Notes under the pieces: model-generated
The model's input: the letters and a program-made list of their open reading frames with translations, nothing else
Told to the model about the DNA's origin: nothing
The model's database searches: none
Assembly (NCBI GenBank): GCA_947253195.1
Contig: CAMXXM010000094.1
Span: 1 to 5,869, forward strand
Length of the DNA stretch: 5,869 nt
Direction of reading: 5' to 3'
From: an uncultured Porphyromonas sp.
GTDB taxonomy: Bacteria > Bacteroidota > Bacteroidia > Bacteroidales > Porphyromonadaceae
In this document: positions 1-5,869 of the stretch, in pieces
Numbering within the stretch: the stretch's first letter is position 1
How the letters are laid out: the number at the start of each line of letters is the position of its first letter
Program-made: the position numbers and the translations under genes

Positions 1-499
1 TCCCGACCGGTAGCTCATCAGGCAGGTCAGCGAGCGGCACGCCCAGCCTCGAGTCCGGTGAGGCGGGATTGTAGAGGTCGGTCTCGATCTCGCTGTACTC
101 AGGATTAAGCCTAAGACCACAGCTGATCGGATGCCCGGCATAGCCGCGGACCGTGGGATACCAGCGGTCAAATTGGGAGAGAGAATTGAAGGTGACATGG
201 CTGCTGCAACGCAAAATCTCCTCCATCTCATCCGGACGATAGACCGGAGCATAGGTATGGGTCAGGGAGCCCATCTCCTCGTAGCCCAGTCGCGCCTCCG
301 AGAGGGAGCTGGCTGTAGTGCCACTGATGTATTCCCTAAATATCGGGAAGGTCTTCCAGAGAGCAAAAGCCTTAAAGGCCAGTATGATCTCCACATCCGC
401 CTCGACCGACACGCGACGTATCAGCTCCAGATTGCGCCTTAGGAGCATCTCCTCCACCACATACGATGGAGAGGGTATATTGTGATAGCATTCCTTCAT
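1..499 (-). CDS. nspC: Carboxynorspermidine/carboxyspermidine decarboxylase NspC, N-terminal part (3' end outside window)
   Basis: This PLP-dependent, cytoplasmic enzyme decarboxylates carboxyspermidine (or carboxynorspermidine), the last step of the aspartate-semialdehyde-dependent polyamine route that many Bacteroidota use instead of S-adenosylmethionine decarboxylase. I translated 166 residues from the minus strand. They open MKECYHNIPSPSYVVEEMLL and carry family hallmarks. ILAFKAFAL (39-47) holds the expected PLP lysine, K43, of the alanine-racemase-fold barrel. GTTASSLSEARLG lies at 60-72, HTYAPVY at 81-87, FNSLSQF at 104-110, and CGLRLNPEYSEIETDLYNP at 127-145. The family is usually about 370-400 aa, so roughly 40-45% is visible; the C-terminal substrate-binding and dimer-interface half is missing. 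The start is well fixed: ATG at 499-497 has an in-frame TGA two codons upstream (505-503). There is no Shine-Dalgarno sequence. It is divergent from the Lrp-type gene across a 361-bp spacer. Whether the substrate is carboxyspermidine or carboxynorspermidine cannot be read from this part; spermidine synthesis is typical for the phylum. Confidence 0.93.
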   Translation of the reverse strand, partial: MKECYHNIPSPSYVVEEMLLRRNLELIRRVSVEADVEIILAFKAFALWKTFPIFREYISGTTASSLSEARLGYEEMGSLTHTYAPVYRPDEMEEILRCSSHVTFNSLSQFDRWYPTVRGYAGHPISCGLRLNPEYSEIETDLYNPASPDSRLGVPLADLPDELPVG

Positions 500-503
500 T
501 ACT

Positions 504-535
504 CAAAGGTACCAATTTATTGAGGTCGCCCCATA
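504..535 (-). promoter_or_regulatory. Candidate nspC promoter, apparently leaderless
   Basis: Read on the minus strand, TATG (535-532), a 20-bp spacer and TACCTTTG (511-504) fit the Bacteroidota housekeeping promoter: a TTTG-like -33 box, 19-21 bp, and a TAnnTTTG -7 box. The -7 box is an exact match; the -33 box has one mismatch. Only four bases (AGTA) separate the -7 box from the nspC ATG, so the predicted transcript would start at or within a few bases of the start codon. I saw no better TAnnTTTG match upstream on this strand as far as the palindrome array. A chance match to this loose motif remains possible. Confidence 0.5.
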
Positions 536-627
536 AGAAGTCACCAGACGTGCTGAAAAAGCCTGCCGGACGCACCTATAGACAGTCAATCAGCTGTGTA
601 CTTTTTTTCAGGAGAAGACACCATCAA

Positions 628-688
628 TCTAATACCGATATTAGGCTTCTCTAATACCGATATTAGGCTTTTCTAATATTGGTAAAAG
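628..688. repeat. Tandem palindromic repeat array (two exact copies, one degenerate), operator-like
   Basis: Two identical 21-bp units, 628-648 and 650-670, each begin with the 16-bp core CTAATACCGATATTAG (629-644 and 651-666). The core is a dyad: CTAATA and TATTAG are perfect inverted arms around a 4-bp centre. A third, degenerate core, CTAATATTGGTAAAAG (673-688), keeps the same 22-bp register and matches at 11 of 16 positions. AGGCTT follows each exact core (643-648 and 665-670), and an inverted AAGCCT lies beyond the third (693-698). The 22-bp period is close to two helical turns, which would place the dyads on one DNA face, as expected for cooperative binding by a dimeric or octameric regulator. 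The adjacent Lrp/AsnC-type protein is the obvious candidate ligand, but that is inference. The cores do not closely match the E. coli Lrp consensus. Confidence 0.8.
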
Positions 689-776
689 AATTAAGCCTGA
701 AGTCGGGGGATTTTTCCGTCGTCGACAGACTCTCGAGGATCAAATAGACATCTCCTCTGCAGCGGAGGCATAAGAA

Positions 777-808
777 TTCGGTCGGTGAGAAAGAATTGCT
801 TATTTTTG
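777..808 (+). promoter_or_regulatory. Candidate promoter of the Lrp/AsnC-type gene
   Basis: TTCG (777-780), a 20-bp spacer and TATTTTTG (801-808) match the Bacteroidota promoter layout. The -7 box is an exact TAnnTTTG; the -33 box differs from TTTG at one base. Transcription would begin a few bases after 808, leaving a 5' leader of roughly 45-50 nt before the ATG at 861. The box sits about 90 bp downstream of the palindrome array, so a protein bound there would reach the promoter only by spreading, wrapping or looping. Confidence 0.5.
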
Positions 809-860
809 TCTCAGTAAAGAACAATTACCCCTTGCCATCATCTAAATCAACCATCTTTAT

Positions 861-1340
861 ATGGGTCACACATTAGATAATATTGACATCAAGATCCTTA
901 AGGAACTTCAGCAAAATGGGAAGATGACCACTAAGGAGCTTGCCAACCGCGTCGGACTCTCTCAGTCACCGGTCTTTGAGCGACAGCGCAAGCTGGAGCA
1001 GGAGGGATACATCGTGAGGTACGCTGCCATCCTGAGCCCTCAGAAGACGGGAAATAACATCCAGGTGTGGTGCAACATCAAGCTTAAGAAGCACGCACAG
1101 GAGATGGGACAGGACTTTATGAGCAAGATCGTTGACTTCGACGAGGTGGTTGAGTGCTACAATACTTCGGGGGACTACGACTTCATGGTGAAGATCCTTG
1201 TCCACGATATGTCAGAGTACCAAAATTTTGTACTCAACAAGCTCGGCACGATCGACAGCATCGGCAGTCTCGACAGTGTCTTTGTGCTGGGCGTAGTCAA
1301 GCAGACGCCGGCTCTCCCTCTGAAGAATATTGACGAGTGA
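861..1340 (+). CDS. Lrp/AsnC-family transcriptional regulator
   Basis: This complete 159-aa protein has the usual Lrp/AsnC length and two-domain layout. The N-terminal winged helix-turn-helix spans about residues 5-60. It starts LDNIDIKILKELQQNGKMT, and the recognition helix falls in SQSPVFERQRKLEQEG (34-49). A linker leads to the C-terminal RAM domain (about 67-150), a beta-alpha-beta fold that forms dimers and octamers and binds small effectors, typically amino acids. SGDYDFMVKI (103-112) is the characteristic RAM glycine/aspartate motif at the effector pocket. ATG at 861 is the start: an in-frame TAA lies at 843-845 with no other start codon between. There is no Shine-Dalgarno sequence, as usual in Bacteroidota. 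The gene diverges from nspC across a spacer holding an operator-like palindrome array, suggesting autoregulation, and ends 12 bp from the convergent sprA stop. Family assignment is firm. Effector and regulon are unknown, and I would not equate it with E. coli Lrp or AsnC specifically. Confidence 0.95.
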   Translation: MGHTLDNIDIKILKELQQNGKMTTKELANRVGLSQSPVFERQRKLEQEGYIVRYAAILSPQKTGNNIQVWCNIKLKKHAQEMGQDFMSKIVDFDEVVECYNTSGDYDFMVKILVHDMSEYQNFVLNKLGTIDSIGSLDSVFVLGVVKQTPALPLKNIDE

Positions 1341-1344
1341 GACT

Positions 1345-1359
1345 CCCCGGACTCAGGGG
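1345..1359. terminator. Weak hairpin between convergent stop codons, possible shared terminator
   Basis: CCCC (1345-1348) can pair with GGGG (1356-1359) around a 7-base loop. The hairpin occupies most of the 12-bp gap between the convergent stop codons and covers the sprA stop (1355-1353). No T-run follows on either strand, so it is not a canonical intrinsic terminator. It is recorded because it is the only structure at a junction where both transcripts must end or run into each other. Confidence 0.2.
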
Positions 1360-4300
1360 TGGAGGGTAAGCAGTAGCATAGCTCCGTAGGAAGACTTACG
1401 GTAGGGGTATTGCCGGCCGGTGACGAGGGGGATACGTATATCCTCTCTCCAGAATCCTCTGATGGAGAGACTCCGAGAGCAGCGATAGTCCAGCGTCAGT
1501 CTCAGGCTGTGGGTGTCAAGTCCCCTCAGCCTGTTTTGAGTTGAGCGTCTGAGGTCTACCTCCTCCAGCGATGTGTGTGTGAAGGAGTACCCAAGGCTGC
1601 TCTCGAGGCTGGTAGAGGTGGAGGACAGCAAGGGGAGGCTTGACCGAATGAGGGGAGGAAGCTTAAGCTGATACCGGAGTGAGACGTCACACCTCCGATC
1701 GGTCTGAGAGAGGAGTCTGAGACTCTCCGTGAGGAGGGAGTGCGACTTACTGAGGACATACGCCGCTGAGAGCGTAAGACTCTTGCCGACTGAGGTGTCC
1801 AGCCCCAGCAGAGGGCTGAAGAGGTCGGTGGTGGTGATCGTCTGCAGATCATATGGTGCGCTGCTCCCGGTGTCGTTTCCCAGGCGGTAATCTGGCAGCT
1901 CGAGGAGCCCTCTGTACTGATGCTTGATCAGGAGCCGGGGTGTAAGCGATCGCACGGCATCAGAGAGCGAGGCAAGGTCTATCGTGAGGAGCCAATTGGG
2001 GAGAAGATTGAGCGACGATGGTAAGCCCCGCTGCATTTTGGGACTGACGAGATAGCCGGATGCGAAGCGGTCAATGGCCTGCTCGATGGTCGGGCTGCCC
2101 GCCAATTCACTTAACAATCGCTCCGTCCGATCGCCTCGAAGCCCAATGGTGGACATCGTGAGCCGTCCGCTCATATCGACTACATCACCGGTGATGCTGC
2201 TACATATATAGGAGTTGCTCTTCGCCTGAGTGAGGAAGAGCTCCACAGATAGTCCTCGGACCGGTTGCAGACTCAGCGCGCAGGAGAGATCGTCCTTGAC
2301 AAAGTAAGAGGGAAGGCGACTGAGAGAGCTATCGTCCATTATCCATCGAGACCGTACCGCATAGCCTATCTCACCCGCGTAGTCGCTGATGCTAAGCATG
2401 TAGCCGATCGTGGGAGACAACACTTGTCCCTGATGACCGAAGCCAAAGATCTTGCCGGCCTCGGGCAGGAAGCCGGGGATCATACTCCCGGCATCGTGAC
2501 TGTATCTCAGCCGAAGCTCCCCCACCCGCTTGGATGCCTTGCTGAGGTCGTACCGGGCTTGGAGATCAAGGCGTCCATTATTCTTGATGGTGTGCCCGCT
2601 CGACCGGTCGCCCACCACGACACCCCGTCTCCAGCTGTAGTCTCCGCTATAGGATAGACTGGCGTACAGCGGTGACAGGAGGGAGTGGCGCATACTCGGG
2701 GTATGGAGTGTGATGCTATAGAGCCCCTGATACCTATCAGTGGTGCCGAGTGAGGCAATGGAGCGGAGGATCCGGTCCGTGAATAGCCGAAAAGAGAGGT
2801 CACTCTCCCCTCCGGCGACCTCAGGAGGGGTATTGTCGATGAGGGCGAAAGTATTGCTGTGAATGGTGAGTGAGCCAAAGTCGACAGGCGGCCACTTGAT
2901 GCCCAGAGAGCGATCCCATAGCCAATTCCGAGAAACTTGAGCGGACTGCTCCGTCTCCTCCACGGGTGTGGGCATGAGGGACGTATTATCCACCCGACTC
3001 CAGCCACTATGGAGCCTGAGGTAATCCCCTTTGCCCCCCTCCGCCCGATAGTCTATGGTGGTGTGCATCCGTCTATTTTTCTCCTCTATCACCCGGGGGT
3101 CCTTGCGCTGATGATGGGTGAGATCGTAAGAGAAAGTGAGGTCGGACCTTGACTTACCACCCGAGGTGAGTGGCTCTCCCTCGGGACTCACTCTCCAATT
3201 GCTAAGGCTGAGATGATCCGCGCGCTCGAGGTAAATGGGCTCCCTCCCCCGGTAAGGCAGATCAGTGTCGTAGGGGTCATAGTGCGGTGTCTTTTTATTC
3301 TCTAGAAACGTGTATCGGACAGGCGCTTGAACGCCCCACTCTCGGGGTAGGAGCTTGCCCAGCTCCACCATAGTCTCTAGGTCAATATAAGTTTGTGTGA
3401 GTTGCTGCCAGAGACGGACATCATTGCGTATGTCTCCATAGCCACCGGACTGACTGCCGACCTTAAGACTGGCAGACCCAAGGTCAGAGAGCGTCGCCTG
3501 TACGTCAGCGAGCCAAGCACTGCCACCCATTTGGCCGGCGCCTAAGACGGTGAGCTCATTGACCCACACCTCTGCACTGATGCGCCCACTGCTTCGGTTT
3601 CGAACGCCGATCAAGATAGCTGAGAGGTTGCCGAGGGAGGGGTAGCCCTTGATTGAGACTCTGCCTCTTGTGTAGAGCTCCCTCTTATCAAGAGCTCCCT
3701 GAGAGGCACGCTCGTGCTTTAGACCGGTCAGTTCGCTAAGATCGATCTGAAGGACATTGGAGAGGGGCCAGATCAAGTCCTGCTTCTCCGAGGTGCTCAT
3801 CCCGCTGTAGTCTCTCCTTGGGGTCACCGTCAGAGGGAGACGACACTCGTAATAATTGGCGGAGTAGTCCGATCCCAACCGGACAAAGAGCTCGAGATCC
3901 CGATCCCTCACTTCTCCCTCGGCGTGGGTATGAAGGGTGAGATACCGGTAGTGGCGCAGGTCAAGATCGGTAGCCCGATAGACCGCTGCCACCTCATCCT
4001 TCTCCATATTGGGGATCGAGAGAGCAAGCGCCTTCTCATCATAGCGAGCCAAGGAAAGGGTGCCACGCCTCCGGTCACGAACCACTCCCTTAGGGGAGAC
4101 GTAGGGAATGGGGGATCTGCCCGAGTCCTCCTCGAGGCTGTGGGTCTGCAGGGTCAGCTCAGCATTGGACCGGTCGGGATCAATGACCGAGGTGTAGCGC
4201 TGCCAGGGCGAGGAGATAAGCCGAAGGGAGGCGCACCTGAGGTGTATCGGCTTATCGAAGTGCTGTAGGGTGAGCCGAATCGCCTCGATATCCTGCATCG

Positions 4301-5869
4301 TGGGATGAGCTCCGAAAGCGGCATCGTACTTGGAGAGCGGAATGGTAAGCTTGACCCACCTCGAGGAGCACCCGTTCTCCTCCCGGATCTCCACCTCCCC
4401 GGAGTACCACTTTCCTCCGGGACGGAGCGCCTCATTTGTCACCGACAGGTGGTAGCGGAAGTAGCCATCAGTAGTGGATAACACGCCGTCGCCATTGAGA
4501 TCCTCGCTATCCGGTAGATCGGACCGTGCCGACTGGTGCCCTTGGATGAGCCGCGGCAACGAATTTCCCTCCGTGCCATTGATATACTTATACCTGCTCA
4601 GTATGTCCGCCTCCACCCTGTCCCAGTGATCCCCGAGGTAGAAGTGGTAGTCATCACCGGAGGGGTCCTCGAGCGGAGAACCGGGTAGCTGAACTCCTCC
4701 CACACTCCAAGCCTGTGGATCGATGTGGGTAGCAACAGACTTGAGGTACGAGGAAAAGAGGACCTGCTCATCCGACGAGGAAATACCGTCCAAGCCGACA
4801 TCCTGCTCCTCGATGCCCTGAGAGGAGAAAGAGCGTGACGAAGGGAGCGTCTCCGATCGCCGACCATGAGGGGTAGTCACCTTGGGGAGGTCACTCTCAA
4901 AGTCGAGAGCGCCATCCGGGATGATCTCCTCAGAAAATCTACCAAGATCGACCATCAAGTCCCCCTCAGGGGCATCGGAACGAATGGAGAAAGGATCCAA
5001 TACCCAGAGCTCGATGGAGGTGATACGCTCCTTCTCCAAGTCCCTTATCTCCAAAGGGGAGACAATGGATGCCCAGTTGTCGTAAGGTCGAGCAAGCTTG
5101 CCATCCGACGCCCAGCCCTCTGTGCGGTAGTTGTAGGGGCCCCGCTCATCGGGATAGTACGAGAGATTTAGCATCTCGATGATCTGAGTGGTCAGCTGAT
5201 CAAGGTCTCTGCCGGGGAAGAGCTCCTCGACTCGATACTCGCGCACGAGAGGACTTTGTCTCAGATCGGGGCGTCGACTGAGTCCGGTCGGCTGACCGGG
5301 GACTCCCTCTCGTACCAAGAGAGGGTCGACATTGAACCACGCCAAGTGGGCTCTGTAGTCGGCACTGCTCTCTCTCAGTGTCGACAGCTGCCACCGCAGA
5401 GAGGAAGTCAGGTCGACCGCTGTACCTCCGTCCTCAAAGTCGTCCACGACGATAGCCTCTCTGCCACCGGAGGTATTGTAGTCGGAGATCAAGTGGGCAT
5501 AAGCCATCTTTGCTCTGAGCGAAACGGGGATCTCCTCCGAGACGAGTGCAAAACGGGAGAGCCATCGGGACAGTTTTCGAGAGGAGTAGTCGTAGGTGAG
5601 GTGAGTACCCAGGATCGTATTTCGCAAGTCCTCCTGACCGATCCGCATCTTTTCTCCCCCACTATCCTCCACGTAACCATATAGGCTGGCTCCGAGGGTC
5701 AGGCGGTAAGCAAGTGCAAGCTCAGCCTCAAGTCCGAAGAGAGACTTCCGCTTGACCTCCGTCTGCGACTCCTGTGGAATGGTGATCTCTATCGGCTCGT
5801 CTGAGGTGCTTAGGACTCTCAGCTCGCCCTGATCGTAGTCGACTGTATAATCGGCCCCCTCTATCAGCG
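1353..5869 (-). CDS. sprA: Type IX secretion outer-membrane translocon SprA/Sov, C-terminal 1504 residues (5' end outside window)
   Basis: SprA (Sov in Porphyromonas) is the giant outer-membrane beta-barrel, 36 strands in the solved Flavobacterium structure, through which T9SS cargo such as gingipains or gliding adhesins leaves the periplasm. The frame is open from the right edge to TGA at 1355-1353, giving 1504 residues; full family members are about 2400-2500 aa, so roughly 60% is present. A GTG at 5672 could be mistaken for a start, but the frame continues upstream with SprA-like sequence (EGADYTVDYDQGELRVL, then LFGLEAELALAYRLTLGASL). Family landmarks in visible-residue numbering are VDDFEDGGTAVDL (141-153), LAWFNVDPL (175-183), YYPDERGPYNY (237-247), ELWVLDPF (286-293), an EF-hand-like loop DLNGDGVLSTTD (456-467), and a barrel-like C terminus ending GAMLLLTLHP. 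There is no frameshift or internal stop, so this part is intact. The signal peptide lies outside the window. The gene is convergent with the Lrp/AsnC-type gene. The nearest alternative, a generic TonB-dependent receptor, is excluded by these motifs. Confidence 0.95.
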   Translation of the reverse strand, partial: LIEGADYTVDYDQGELRVLSTSDEPIEITIPQESQTEVKRKSLFGLEAELALAYRLTLGASLYGYVEDSGGEKMRIGQEDLRNTILGTHLTYDYSSRKLSRWLSRFALVSEEIPVSLRAKMAYAHLISDYNTSGGREAIVVDDFEDGGTAVDLTSSLRWQLSTLRESSADYRAHLAWFNVDPLLVREGVPGQPTGLSRRPDLRQSPLVREYRVEELFPGRDLDQLTTQIIEMLNLSYYPDERGPYNYRTEGWASDGKLARPYDNWASIVSPLEIRDLEKERITSIELWVLDPFSIRSDAPEGDLMVDLGRFSEEIIPDGALDFESDLPKVTTPHGRRSETLPSSRSFSSQGIEEQDVGLDGISSSDEQVLFSSYLKSVATHIDPQAWSVGGVQLPGSPLEDPSGDDYHFYLGDHWDRVEADILSRYKYINGTEGNSLPRLIQGHQSARSDLPDSEDLNGDGVLSTTDGYFRYHLSVTNEALRPGGKWYSGEVEIREENGCSSRWVKLTIPLSKYDAAFGAHPTMQDIEAIRLTLQHFDKPIHLRCASLRLISSPWQRYTSVIDPDRSNAELTLQTHSLEEDSGRSPIPYVSPKGVVRDRRRGTLSLARYDEKALALSIPNMEKDEVAAVYRATDLDLRHYRYLTLHTHAEGEVRDRDLELFVRLGSDYSANYYECRLPLTVTPRRDYSGMSTSEKQDLIWPLSNVLQIDLSELTGLKHERASQGALDKRELYTRGRVSIKGYPSLGNLSAILIGVRNRSSGRISAEVWVNELTVLGAGQMGGSAWLADVQATLSDLGSASLKVGSQSGGYGDIRNDVRLWQQLTQTYIDLETMVELGKLLPREWGVQAPVRYTFLENKKTPHYDPYDTDLPYRGREPIYLERADHLSLSNWRVSPEGEPLTSGGKSRSDLTFSYDLTHHQRKDPRVIEEKNRRMHTTIDYRAEGGKGDYLRLHSGWSRVDNTSLMPTPVEETEQSAQVSRNWLWDRSLGIKWPPVDFGSLTIHSNTFALIDNTPPEVAGGESDLSFRLFTDRILRSIASLGTTDRYQGLYSITLHTPSMRHSLLSPLYASLSYSGDYSWRRGVVVGDRSSGHTIKNNGRLDLQARYDLSKASKRVGELRLRYSHDAGSMIPGFLPEAGKIFGFGHQGQVLSPTIGYMLSISDYAGEIGYAVRSRWIMDDSSLSRLPSYFVKDDLSCALSLQPVRGLSVELFLTQAKSNSYICSSITGDVVDMSGRLTMSTIGLRGDRTERLLSELAGSPTIEQAIDRFASGYLVSPKMQRGLPSSLNLLPNWLLTIDLASLSDAVRSLTPRLLIKHQYRGLLELPDYRLGNDTGSSAPYDLQTITTTDLFSPLLGLDTSVGKSLTLSAAYVLSKSHSLLTESLRLLSQTDRRCDVSLRYQLKLPPLIRSSLPLLSSTSTSLESSLGYSFTHTSLEEVDLRRSTQNRLRGLDTHSLRLTLDYRCSRSLSIRGFWREDIRIPLVTGRQYPYRKSSYGAMLLLTLHP

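Larger units (their letters stand above)
500..860. other. Divergent intergenic region between nspC and the Lrp/AsnC-type gene
   Basis: This 361-bp spacer holds no convincing gene; the short open frames in it match no family I recognise. From left to right it contains the nspC promoter candidate (504-535, minus), a three-copy palindrome array (628-688) and the regulator's promoter candidate (777-808, plus). There is also a small hairpin, CCTCTG (754-759) with CGGAGG (763-768), containing one G-T pair and a 3-nt loop, of unknown meaning. A short dyad, ACAG (582-585) and CTGT (594-597), lies on the nspC side. The stretch 700-750 shows nothing I can name. The array region is distinctly more AT-rich than the flanking genes. 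Confidence 0.8.

Noticed and set aside
131..442. 103-aa open frame on the plus strand
   Set aside because: It is antisense to the nspC reading frame, whose minus-strand translation matches the family closely throughout this stretch. The plus-strand protein resembles nothing I know.
372..575. 67-aa open frame on the minus strand spanning the nspC start
   Set aside because: It reads the nspC 5' region in a different frame. The real frame starts at 499 and gives the conserved NspC sequence.
551..578. Possible terminator on the minus strand (TTTTTC preceded by CCGGCAGGC)
   Set aside because: No stable GC stem directly precedes the T-run, and a terminator would be misplaced just upstream of nspC with no gene ending there.
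581..590. TTGACT on the minus strand as a sigma-70-type -35 box for nspC
   Set aside because: No -10-like sequence occurs at about 17 bp spacing, and Bacteroidota use the TTTG/TAnnTTTG promoter type instead.
466..654. 62-aa open frame on the plus strand running from the nspC 5' end into the palindrome array
   Set aside because: It overlaps the nspC start, the nspC promoter candidate and the repeats, and has a low-complexity basic tail and no recognisable domain.
686..797. AAGAATT occurring three times (686-692, 772-778, 791-797)
   Set aside because: It is a short AT-rich 7-mer with irregular spacing (86 and 19 bp) and no dyad symmetry; it is likely chance in an AT-rich spacer.
794..826. AATTG/CAATT inverted repeat flanking the regulator's -7 box
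   Set aside because: The arms are only 5 bp with a 23-bp separation. This is too weak to call an operator.
5670..5672. GTG as a possible start of the large minus-strand gene
   Set aside because: The frame stays open for the 65 codons from here to the window edge and encodes SprA-like sequence there, so this is an internal valine codon.
1556..5684. Multiple other open frames of 63-166 aa inside sprA on both strands
   Set aside because: They are shadows of a GC-rich, 1504-codon gene with clear family motifs. None shows a recognisable domain or its own plausible promoter.

Overview
The window looks like chromosomal DNA from a Bacteroidota bacterium, most likely Porphyromonas or a close relative. 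Three things support this. The largest gene encodes the SprA/Sov translocon of the type IX secretion system, which is confined to this phylum. The two complete gene starts lack Shine-Dalgarno sequences. Both promoter candidates match the Bacteroidota pattern (TTTG-like box, about 20 bp, TAnnTTTG). By eye the coding DNA is GC-rich and the spacer is more AT-rich. The genus is an inference.

Layout from left to right. At 1-499 on the minus strand is the N-terminal 166 residues of nspC, encoding carboxynorspermidine/carboxyspermidine decarboxylase (polyamine synthesis); the gene runs off the left edge. At 500-860 is a 361-bp divergent spacer. It holds an apparently leaderless nspC promoter, a tandem array of three palindromic elements at a 22-bp period, and a promoter for the rightward gene. 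At 861-1340 on the plus strand is a complete Lrp/AsnC-family regulator of 159 aa. At 1353-5869 on the minus strand are the last 1504 codons of sprA/sov; the 5' part of that gene lies beyond the right edge. The regulator and sprA converge with only 12 bp between their stop codons.

Working together: the regulator and nspC are divergently transcribed from a shared spacer containing an operator-like array, so the regulator may control itself and possibly nspC. This is inferred from position only. The sprA gene meets the regulator tail to tail and shows no functional link to it.

No mobile element, CRISPR array, tRNA, rRNA or attachment site was seen. The genes are core genes of known families. 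The least explained item is the palindrome array in the spacer.
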